Origin: Branchiostoma floridae
Taxonomy: Eukaryota; Chordata; Leptocardii; Amphioxiformes; Branchiostomatidae
Reading direction: 5' to 3'
Assembly (NCBI RefSeq): GCF_000003815.2
Contig: NC_049983.1
Location: forward strand, 17,947,082-18,011,081
Length of the DNA: 64,000 bases
Position 1 is the first letter of the stretch, and each line of letters begins with the position of its first letter. Positions 1 to 22,700 of the stretch are shown one piece after another. The notes beneath the pieces are model-generated. The model was given only the letters and a program-made list of their open reading frames with translations, made no database searches and was not told the origin of the DNA. Position numbers and translations under genes: made by a program.

Positions 1-109
1 TGGGGCAAGTTTCAGTCCCCTAACATTTAATTGAGGAACTGCAGGAGCCTTTTTGTCAAGACACTCCAAAGAGGATTACTGCAGAAAGGAACGGCGGATT
101 GCCTGCATT

Positions 110-480
110 TTAGGTATGCAGGTAGCTTAGGCAAAGATGTTCATAATGATATGCATTTTATGCAAATAAGGACTTAGTTTGCATAATTAATGAGGAAATT
201 ATATAATTCCATTGTTTGCAATAACTGGACTTCGATAAATGTAGCACTTGTTAATTATAATCGGTGGAACATATGCAGATATCAAATATGCAAATGAGGA
301 ACTTATTTGCATAATCTATGCACAAATTGCAAAACAGCTTAATGATTAATGATTTGAATTGGGAATTTTACTTGTGACATGTGTACTGTACATTATTCAA
401 TGATGAAAAACACCATGCATAAATCATGTTAATGTTAAGTCATTTGCATGAAATTAACAAAAGCTCTAAATTTCATGGAG
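110..480. repeat. AT-rich dispersed repeat with octamer motifs
   Basis: This AT-rich stretch repeats the block TATGCAAATNAGGAACTTA followed by TTTGCATAAT about every 130 bases, near 158-195 and 288-320. ATGCAAAT is the POU/octamer consensus, and the block is close to palindromic because ATTTGCAT follows ATGCAAAT. It looks like decayed repeat DNA; a regulatory role is possible but unsupported. No gene was seen in 1-594. Confidence 0.4.
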
Positions 481-596
481 GTATGAGGTCGCCGAACTCT
501 AGTTCTCTAAGGAAAAGAATATAACGTTACCTTTTTCTGAGAAATATGTGTGTAGGCGTATAGGAAACATATAAATAAGAAAATAGAACCCATGTA

Positions 597-1399
597 CAGT
601 GGAAGCCAGTTAATTGCACCTCGGATAAACGCACACTTCGGGTAATTGCACGGAATCCCAAAATCCAAAACCGTCTCCCATTCTCTCCATTGTTAGTGAC
701 TTCGCTTATCTGCACGACAAAAATCACCAACGCCGGATAATTGCACGAAAATTTGTCAAACATCGTCAACAAGTTGACTGAAAATGCGTGCTAAAAATCG
801 TCAGACGCGGTACAAATAAGCCGAACACGGCCTTTGTGAAGTCGCTATACTGACAACCTGTATGAAATTGTTATTGGGATCAAAAGAAAGCGATATTGTG
901 GGGTTGGCACCATGAAGAGACGCCCGCCCGCTAAAGGTCGTCAAAGCCCGCATTTCGATTTGGCAGACAAATAATTACTGTAATTAGGGTCGCGGGGAAA
1001 TACTTATGCAGTGGTTTTATGTTCTTGGCAGCTAGTCGGAAACAACACAGCGACTCGGGGCCTACAGACGGACAACACTCGCCTTCGGTGTTGCAGTGCT
1101 TTAGTTTCGTGATCAGTCAGCTACATAACGCATACAGTAACTTACTTTTAGTTTCGATTTCAAGTGCATTGCAGTACGATGTTTCGTGAAGACATGTATA
1201 TAACGTCCGGAGCACAACAGGTACAGCACTACTGTAACACGTAAATAAACTGTGCGTTGTACTACCTCCCATACCACCTCTCGGCCCCTACGACCTTGGT
1301 GATGCGGTCCAAATGACCAACTCCGCATTATCGCACACGCCCGGCTAATTGCACGGAATTCGCTGGCAAATTGGGTGTGGAATTAAGCGGCTTCCACTG
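597..1399. mobile_element. Non-autonomous pogo/Tigger-like DNA transposon
   Basis: The ends are inverted repeats: CAGTGGAAGCC at the left and GGCTTCCACTG at the right, followed inward by related AATTGCACGGAAT blocks at 648-658 and 1350-1362. A TA dinucleotide flanks each side (595-596 and 1400-1401), the target-site duplication expected of the Tc1/mariner-pogo superfamily. The roughly 800-base interior has only short broken frames and no recognisable transposase, so this is probably a deletion derivative mobilised in trans. Confidence 0.75.
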
Positions 1400-2393
1400 T
1401 ACTCAGTTCTGCTTTGGAGAGAGAGAGAATACAGACGCCTTCTATATAGCTCTGGCTCTGTTTGTCCCTGGTTCGTCGCACATACTATAAGATCTGAGGC
1501 TGTCCCACGAATTCTGTAAGGGACGCCTTCGAAGTCAAGGTCACGACCAAGCACGTCCCTTACAACTAGGCAATACAAGGTGAACAACATGTACAAGTCT
1601 AAGTAAGCACAGTTGTATGAGATGCAAGACATAAGCAAGAAAATATCGTACCTGTCAGGACAGAATGGTCGTCACAAGTCGGCAGTTTCTCGTTGTGTTT
1701 ACGGTCAACCCGTGATCTGAATGTAAGCCCGACAGGTGTAGACTAGACTAATACAATCAACTGTCAGGGAGCATTTGATTGGATCGAGCTTAGAATAACT
1801 CCTCAACGTTACGCAATCATCTCTCCATACCCACCGTCGCCTGATAGGTCTGCTTTGGTGAAATACTAGTATTACATCGTGATTTATAATTTGCTGCAAA
1901 CAGTCCACCTTTTTTTAGCAAACTTAAGACTTTTTTTGCTTCATTGTGACATTGTATTTATAAAAAAAATATCAGTCCTGTATCACACCTGAGTATCAAC
2001 TTGACGTTTTTAACCTAGGTCGATTTGAGTTGCGTTATGGTATAGCTTCTCTCATGTCATGTCTACTCTAAATCGTCTCACGTTTTTCATCAGCAGAAAA
2101 ACAACAACAAGAGAATGACGTGCACAAGGAGACTAGTCTACAGAAAGGATGAGTGAATGTAGTGAGGATTAAAAACAGAAATAGTTCCAAGAGCATGCAG
2201 CCAGTTTATTCTGATTTACAACGCAAATCATACACAGACTGAGAGGCTGTAAACATGTCAGAACGAACATTACGTCTTTTCTTCTTGCTAGGTTCATACG
2301 ACTATTACCGTATTACTAACTACCATTTCAGAACTGGACAGCACCGGACACAAAGTCGTATACAGACACAACAGTGTCCTTGCAGAAACTATC
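1400..2393. other. Gene-free stretch downstream of SOD1
   Basis: No convincing coding exon was seen. A short perfect inverted repeat (GTAAGGGACG at 1516-1525, CGTCCCTTAC at 1554-1563) lies here with a 28-base spacer. The open frames on the minus strand are short and have no family signature. Confidence 0.4.
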
Positions 2394-2399
2394 TTTATT
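2394..2399 (-). terminator. Poly(A) signal for SOD1
   Basis: AATAAA on the minus strand, about 125 bases downstream of the SOD1 stop codon, is the first canonical signal after it. The SOD1 transcript probably ends near 2375. Confidence 0.6.
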
Positions 2400-2521
2400 G
2401 TTGCAGTTAAGTTTTAACATCTGGTACTGTAGTAGTTTTAGCACGTGGCGTGTCATACGATAAGGCACAACTTTTGTTTCACTCTGTAGCCAGTTGAAGA
2501 GCTCCATAGGTGGCCAAATCA

Positions 2522-4323
2522 CTACTTGGTGATGCCGATGATACCGCATGCTAAACGTCCTCCAGAGTTCCCGGTGGTATCGCTTAACTCGTGGCCGCCT
2601 TTCCCAAGGTCGTCCTCATCAGCATGCACCTGCGGGTATCATGATCAATATAATGTGCATTTAGACATACATTATATTGATAGGTTATCATCCCTCCTTA
2701 TTGAAGATTCTTTGCCAATAAAATGCCCTATGCAATTCTTCAAGTCCTTTATGATATATTATACCAACATAGTAGACATACAGGGATCGTATCCTGAATG
2801 GCGTTGATATTTACATATATTTACAGTGACCCGCTCAAGTTCAAAGAATTAATGACAGGTTCCACTATTAGTTTGATCTAAGACATTTAGGGAAGTTTGT
2901 TTACAATGCCTTCACTTTGAGATATAAACATATCAATGACCAACCACCCTTCCTGTTGTCCTTGTCAACTTAAACTTTGTCCTCCATATTTCATTGATGA
3001 TTTACTTGAATGAATGAATGAATGAATGAATGAATGAATGAATGAATGAATGAAATGTTCCTAAGGGAGAATATGTATCAGGTGATTCATTTTGAATTGG
3101 AATAAATTATTTCTCTGGTCTGTCTTACCACCACGCCCCTCCCGATGATGGAGTCTGCCCCATACAGGGATAACTGGTTGTCTGTGATGTCCACTTGGGC
3201 AACGCCTGCGACATTGGCGACGATGTTACCTAGGTCTCCAACATGCCTAGGCAAGGTGAAACAGGTATTTACTCACACAAATATAGTCTCCATGAATTCA
3301 GATTCTAAATCTTTATTCAGAAAAGAATTTCTCAGCAATCTCGAACATTATTGATGATAATTAGATGAAAGTTGAATCTCTTCTTCTGGATAAATCAAAT
3401 TTAATTCAGACGTTTCAAACGACATCCGTCGTTCTTCTTCAGTGAAATAAAAGTTTACAACTCTGCGGAATAAGGAATACTTCTTGTTTGAAACGTCTGA
3501 ATTAAATTTGATTTATCCAGAAGAAGAGATTCCACTTTCATCTATTCATTATATTCCTGGATGTATAAACTTCACAAACGTATTACTGATGATAGATATG
3601 CTATACATAAAAGATCCTGTTATAAAAAAATTATATCAGTCTTTTTGTGGCCACCTGATTATACATCTTTTTTCAGTATTGACAACTGACGATCAAATCA
3701 CAGGCATCATGGCAGATAAGAAAGTTATAGTCTAAGTTGACTGGCTCTGTCTTTTCCATTTATACTTTTGTGATCTTTTGTTTATAATTACTCAACACTG
3801 ACCTTACAGCATCATTGGGACCACCGTGGTTTGTGCCAATGGGGTTGTAGTGGGCACCCATACTGGTGCAACCTATATTACAATGCAAGACGTCCAAAGG
3901 GTAAAAGTCATACGTATCAAAGCCATTTCTAATCTAGCTTTTGCAAACATTTGGCTTAAATATAATCTTGACAAATGACTTAGGTTAAGTCCAGTACATC
4001 TAGTAAAAGGGCATGCTAAATGGTCACTTGATTAAAAAGACTACCATTTGTATAGTCCCCAAACTCATGCACATGAAAGCCATGTGGTCCTTCAGTCAGT
4101 CCTTGCACCTCTCCTGTCACCCTCACTGGACCACCAGGGGACTGCAGGAGCAGGGAAATACTAGTACTTAGACTTGCCAATAGAGCAGCAACTTAAACCC
4201 AATAGACCACAACAGACAACAGACCTACTAACATCATTGCAAGTGCACTGGATTGCCCCCTTACCTTGAACCGTAGATAGGGTCTCCAGATTCAACTCCG
4301 AGGAATTCACATTCTAATTGCAT
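2522..4323 (-). CDS. SOD1: Cu/Zn superoxide dismutase, 5 exons, 156 aa
   Basis: This enzyme dismutates superoxide to oxygen and hydrogen peroxide, probably in the cytosol, since no signal peptide is visible. Coding exons in transcript order are 4265-4323, 4045-4160, 3803-3872, 3129-3246 and 2522-2629. All junctions are GT/AG and the total is 471 nt including TAG. The 70- and 118-nt exons have the sizes known for human SOD1 exons 3 and 4. The copper and zinc ligands are all present: H49, H51, H66, H74, H83, D86 and H123. The C60/C149 disulfide pair, the active-site R146 and the motifs HVHEFGD and GKGGHELS are also present. The start is the first ATG before CEFLGVES, which gives the usual family length. 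The acceptor of exon 2 at 4160 was chosen because it alone keeps the frame. Identity is firm; the N-terminal 20 residues are less certain. Confidence 0.95.
3007..3054. repeat. (TGAA)12 microsatellite
   Basis: Twelve uninterrupted TGAA units lie in the last intron of SOD1. This is likely to vary in length between individuals. Confidence 0.95.
3363..3543. mobile_element. Foldback element in SOD1 intron
   Basis: Two 58-base arms (3363-3420 and 3486-3543) are reverse complements with one mismatch and flank a 65-base spacer. The left arm plus spacer, read on the minus strand, carries a hammerhead-ribozyme-like core. Arms in inverted orientation around a ribozyme fit a Penelope-like retroelement terminal repeat or a non-autonomous relative. 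That family assignment is inference. The element lies in intron 3, between coding exons 3 and 4. Confidence 0.7.
3405..3446 (-). ncRNA. Hammerhead-ribozyme-like motif
   Basis: Read on the minus strand, the order is stem I strand TTCA, core CTGAAGA, a stem II hairpin with AACGAC and GTCGTT around GGAT, core GAAAC, then GTC and the returning stem I strand TGAA. This is the type I hammerhead layout with the very short stem III (AC/GT) known from Penelope-like elements, which usually act as dimers. Stem I pairs perfectly over 4 bp and nearly over 9 bp. Stem II needs a bulged G at its base, so activity is uncertain. Confidence 0.6.
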
Positions 4324-5606
4324 TTTTACCAAATTACTCAATTATAAGAACACACTGTCAAGTTAGTACTGCATGCACATTATAAAATGCATTCCTCAAC
4401 CGTTTCTCTCCCATAGATATTTAGTAAGACTTGGTGTGGATTTGGATTTTGAAGTTAAAAAAACATCAGATGTAGTTAAAGAACAGAGGCAGTCTGGCTA
4501 TTCCCTTCCTAGTCAAATAGGAGTTGCAAACATGCACGTTGTAAACAGTATCTTTGAATATAACAAACTGAAACAGGCCTGTTGTTCGAAGAAGATGGTT
4601 CCAATCACCGAACCGACGAGCATGGCCACAGCCTTCATGACAAAGCAGTTGTTCTATCTCAGGTGCTTCTCTGCCAAAATGGTTACTCAGTGTCACCTAT
4701 GACCCTTTGCTTAGAATACCTGGATGAGCGAGTATCTCAGGTTGCATTCCTTAGCATGTCAGAAGTCAACAAACAAGCAAGTCATTCTACTTCTAGAACT
4801 TGTGCTATGATACGAGTTTATTATAACCTTGTTTCAAATCGTATAGAAAATGGATATTTCTCACATATCTCACATGGTTACACCTGCTTACATTCGAGTG
4901 TGCATCAAGGACATGTCATTGAGTACATCGATCAGCCCTGCTACAAAAGGCCCCAGCCCGGAAGCGTCGTTGACAAAACAAACACAACGATTGTTTCCAT
5001 GTTTAATGTGATATTGATTTGTTCATATTATGGATGATTTCTGGGCGTGCATCAAATTTCACCATGCAAAAAATGGTCGACTTAAATTGGAAAAGAATAT
5101 CAGAAAACAGATACTAAATAAATGTCATATGACGTAAAAGTCGATTCAAAACTTAAAGAAGATGAGAAAGAACAAATTCTGGAGAGCTGTTTCACTATGT
5201 TCTGACATGGCTTGATTCTTGGTCTGTTGAATGCAGTCACATTCATTTGGTGTAGCCTTACATGTTAGTGTTTTAAAGTGTATAATAATACAAAATAAGT
5301 CATGCTTAACACAAAGTTAGTTGTGCAAACACATTGTTTTTAATCAGGAATTACAATCAGGGTGAAGGAACAACAATGTTGGCCTCACATAGAGTAGCAT
5401 TTTACCTCCATCAATTCATAACAAAACTGCAGAGATGTATGCATCATTTTACAAACATACCAATAGGGGACAGTCACAATAGTTCACCACCCACGCCCAG
5501 TATATAGCTAATAGGTCTTAACTTTTCTTCGCCTATATGAAGAATTTTTTTCTAATTTTTTAATCATCAAAGTTGATTTCTCTACAAAGCTTAGTAACTA
5601 CAAGTT
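4324..5606. other. SOD1 upstream region, no gene seen
   Basis: This lies between the SOD1 start codon and the 3' end of DRC11. Overlapping open frames on both strands (4373-5037) have no recognisable domain and no convincing splice sites. The SOD1 promoter and 5' UTR should lie in the first few hundred bases above 4323. Confidence 0.4.
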
Positions 5607-5617
5607 TTTATTTTATT
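5607..5617 (-). terminator. Overlapping poly(A) signals for distal DRC11 end
   Basis: Two overlapping AATAAA hexamers on the minus strand lie about 150 bases past the stop codon of the distal DRC11 last exon (5768-5914). They support that exon as a genuine transcript end. Confidence 0.6.
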
Positions 5618-5767
5618 TCCTGTCTCACTTGGAGTTTCTGTAAATGGTTAAACCCCACTGCATTTATCTCCACAGTAACATTAATGATATAGTACAGCTT
5701 GATATACAAATTATAAGGAGTATGTATACTATACACAGTGTTAATCTCATCCTGGGTGACGTGGCAT

Positions 5768-19118
<13,351 letters not shown>

Positions 19119-19237
19119 CTTTGAGGATTCGTCCCGCTATCTAAGAGAAATCAGGGGAAACTGCTCATATTGCTGAAACCCTTGCACAGTTTGTTGAGTG
19201 CGTTTACACAAGATGGCGACGTCTCGCTGTTGCTGTT

Positions 19238-19252
19238 GTTGTCATGGAGAAC
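19238..19252 (-). promoter_or_regulatory. RFX X-box-like site
   Basis: GTTCTCCATGACAAC on the minus strand fits the X-box form RYYNYY-N(1-3)-RRNRAC with a 3-base spacer. It lies 120-134 bases upstream of the DRC11 start. RFX factors drive ciliary genes through such sites, and DRC11 is a ciliary-axoneme protein, so the match is biologically sensible. Confidence 0.55.
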
Positions 19253-19263
19253 CTCGGTCTCAG

Positions 19264-19410
19264 GGGACCGTGCACGCGCGCCGCCTAGCGGAAATATTAC
19301 ACAAGACAATCCCCACATGGGGCCGTGCACGAGCGCCGCTTAGCGGAAATATTACACAAGACAGCCCCACATGGGACCGTACACGAGCGACCTCTAGCGA
19401 CTTTACTACG
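19264..19410. repeat. 55-bp tandem repeat in bidirectional promoter
   Basis: About two and a half units, starting at ACCGTGCACG near 19267, GCCGTGCACG near 19322 and ACCGTACACG near 19376, each contain TAGCGGAAAT or its remnant. GCGGAA resembles an ETS core. The third unit is shorter and diverged. Confidence 0.8.
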
Positions 19411-19729
19411 AAGTGATATCAAGTTGAGCTGGATTTCAGTTTGCACCAAGCCTGGATTTATAAGTTCCAAGAGAGGCAGAAAGATTGACAAAATGACGAA
19501 GGAAATTATTTTTATGCACTATGTAATTCTTTTTTCCAATTTCTCTGACCTTATTTGGACAAAATATCTTTACGTTGATGTTATCTACCCCTATGATGTA
19601 ATCGAATCGTCCAAGGTCATGTGACTGATAAGATGGCTGCCGTTTGTTAGTTAGGAGTAAAATCGGCGTGTTTCCCTTCATTTCAGCCGAAATTAAGTCG
19701 AAAAGAGGAACAGAAAATCAGCCATCGCT

Positions 19730-22700
19730 ATGGCAGGAGCTGCAGAAGATTACAGCGAATATCTGGGCGCGAAAACAGCTCGGATAGCTTCAGCAGAGCA
19801 GGTGGAAAACTATACGGTAGGTGTGTCCGATTTTATTCAGATGTTGCCAAGTTCGTTGATGACCTGTTCAAAAATAAATATTCCGTGTAAACATTATAGA
19901 AATTGACAGACACACGTGTTCCTCGACCCTTTTATATACTTCCCCGATTAGTGTTTATACAACCCCACTTCCAAGATAAGATAAAAGTGTTATAATTAGG
20001 CTTTTTATTGTGCCTTTATTTTGAAGACTCCTTCAGATTTTGGATGGGCGTAGCCTGGCCTTGATGATAAAAGGTGTCTGTGCGAAGATCTGGCCAGATC
20101 TGGAATCAGAAAAAAAAAATGAGCAGAAGAAGTTGACACAATGATTTAGAGTTGTAAGCAGTGTGATCATATAACTTAAGTTATAATTTGAACCAGTGAA
20201 TGAATGAATGGTCTTTTGCAAAAGCATCATGTAAGGACTTAGCTGTAACCAAATACCATTTTTAAATGACAATCAGACTCTGATCTTTTCCTGCCATGTT
20301 ACTTGTGACAGGTTTATGTAATCGAAGTGACTGCAGGAACGAACACCTGGACAGTCAGACATCGCTACAGCGAATTCAGTGAACTCCATGAAAAGGTACT
20401 CCATTTTTTTTACTTTTAATTTGAGTAGATCAGGTGATCTCTGAAAGATAACTGCCAGCTCATACCTGTAGTATATATGTTCTTGTATCATTCATCTCTT
20501 TTAGAAGTCTTGAATGCTCACATTTTTTTAAAAGGCGATATTTTTCTGATGCATTTGCAATATCATGAAGACAATAACGACTCAAAATCAAATTCATATT
20601 TGGTAAACTGTTTTTCCCCAGCTCTTGTCGGAGAAGAAAGTAGACAAGAATGCACTTCCTCCCAAGAAACTGCTGGGAAACATGTCTAAGTCTTTTGTGG
20701 AGAAGAGACAGAAGGAACTGGAAGCTTATCTACAGATGCTGTTAGAAAAACACCAAGACTGCATCCCCAAAGTTCTCGAACGGTTTTTAGACTTCCATTT
20801 GTATGTAAGTGTCGCAGTTTTTTTCTATATGCACATAGTTTAAGATTTGTCGATTTTGTTAAAACTAAACTCAAAATATACAATGTTTCACTGAAGTAGG
20901 CAATTATTCATCTACCCATGATTTATTACTTCTGACAAGGTTGCTAGGTACAGCACAATTAGATTACCATCGGACATAATTAGATCTTACTAGAGAAACC
21001 TTTTAGATGATAGCAAAGATACAATTAGAGTCTAGACTCTGTTCTTTTTGATATTTGAAGCATTTTATTTAGCACTTTCAGCAGCACTAACTAACGTACA
21101 ATCTTAAAAAGTTAAATGCAGTGTGGGATCCATGGTTAAAAACTAATGAAGAAAGATATCTTGAAAACAACACAACTTAATCTCTACACATACAATATGA
21201 AGAAATTCTGAATTGTACAGTCTTTTAAGTTTCATAAAACATAACGTCAGCAAGTTTTCATGGCCTTCTATCCACTCAGTACCATAAATGGTTGTCAGAC
21301 GAGCTTGCACAGAAAGATAACTTAGATCAGGATATAAGATAAGTAGACTGCCACTAGAGATAAAAGTATTATAAGCCAGGAGACCACTGTAGAGTACAAG
21401 ATATGCTGTCATCAGAGATGGTCTTTTAATTTGAGAGTCCCTTTTAATTTGAATAGATTAAACACTTCATAGCTTTGCATAAGCAGGGCACAGGGCTGAC
21501 AAATTATACATTATACATGTACTCAAATAGTTATTGCTATAACCAGCTGTTGACTTGTGCTTGCATAGCGGATGTGGAAGAATTAGTGCCACATGGCAGT
21601 TATGTCAGCTAGCCAACATAAATCAAAGACAGGAATGTCCCAAAGGTAGAATACATGATTAATCCAGAGTAGAGAACTATCTGCACCTTCATACCCCTTA
21701 GGTTTATGTTGACAGATGCAGAATTCCTTCATAATCTCTTGCCTTTTACAAAATAAGAACCTGTGGAAGTGACTCAACAACTTTCACCTGGTTGTTCTCA
21801 TCTTTGTGGAACTGTGGTCCTTCTATTTCAGATTCTGACTCATCATCCTTCTCATAGTCATAAATAAAAACCTGTGCAGCTGCTCTAGTATCTTTAGCAC
21901 GAGCTAGCACCTGGCTGTTCTTATCTCTGCAGGGCTATGGCATGTCTTTTTCCATTGCAGGAAAAGACATGTAACCTGCCATTATAGACCTGCTTCAGCA
22001 TCGTTAGAAGCTGCAGTCATGTGGCTGTTTTCATTTTTGCAGGACTAAGGATCAGATTTCTTGGTTGTCGTAAAAGACAGGTAGTCATGGCCGTCGTAAT
22101 CCTCCACGATTACCCGTATATCTTCCTCAGCATCTTTAGCGGCTGCTGCCTTCACGTGGCTGTTTTCATAGTGAACATCGTCTTTTACAGCCTCGTATTC
22201 ATTCTCATATATGGGCTCCTGTGGGTTACAGCTATCAGCAGTGTGTGTAGCTGCTGACCCACACTGCTGATCACCCGGGAGACCCGGAATATTTCTAGGC
22301 GGAGGGGAGGGAGGGATAACCTCATAGTCATCTTCTTCTAACATGTCAAAAGCAGGGTTGTCTCTGTGGCCTCTGCCTGTATATGGTCTTTCATACTCCT
22401 CTTCTTCATCATGACTGTGGAGTACAACAGTGCCTCCTGTGTTTTTGTTTTTGAAAAATACTCTTGAGTATGAGCCGGAATGAGGAGTTTGGGACCTCTT
22501 CTTGAGCCAGATGGTAGGAACAATGGCAACAAGCAGGGCAGTGGCAAGGACTGCACCACAGACAGAGCCAATGAGAACAGGCAGGGAGAAGGTGTGAGAA
22601 GTAGGCTCCAGTTTCTTTGAAGGGGGTGGCAGAGTTGTATTTGTAGTATAACTTGTATTTGTGACAGCTGTGGGTACCACGTTCAGTTGGACATCTACAG

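Larger units (their letters stand above)
19119..19729. promoter_or_regulatory. Bidirectional promoter of DRC11 and nischarin
   Basis: The two start codons point away from each other, 611 bases apart. Near the DRC11 side lie an RFX X-box-like site (19238-19252) and a YY1-type AAGATGGCGAC (19211). On the nischarin side AAGATGGCTGCC lies near 19630, which also opens a 5-codon upstream ORF. No TATA box is evident, as is usual for housekeeping promoters. Confidence 0.7.

Noticed and set aside
527-1908. Minus-strand open frames in the left flank
   Set aside because: They overlap transposon terminal repeats or lack any family signature, and none reads as transposase.
4373-5037. Overlapping open frames on both strands upstream of SOD1
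   Set aside because: There is no recognisable domain, no strong start context and no supporting splice sites. Frames of this size occur by chance in this base composition.
19198-19416. Plus-strand 72-codon frame between DRC11 and nischarin
   Set aside because: It is produced by the 55-bp promoter repeat and GC-rich sequence, and is Cys-run rich and non-domain. It is better read as promoter.
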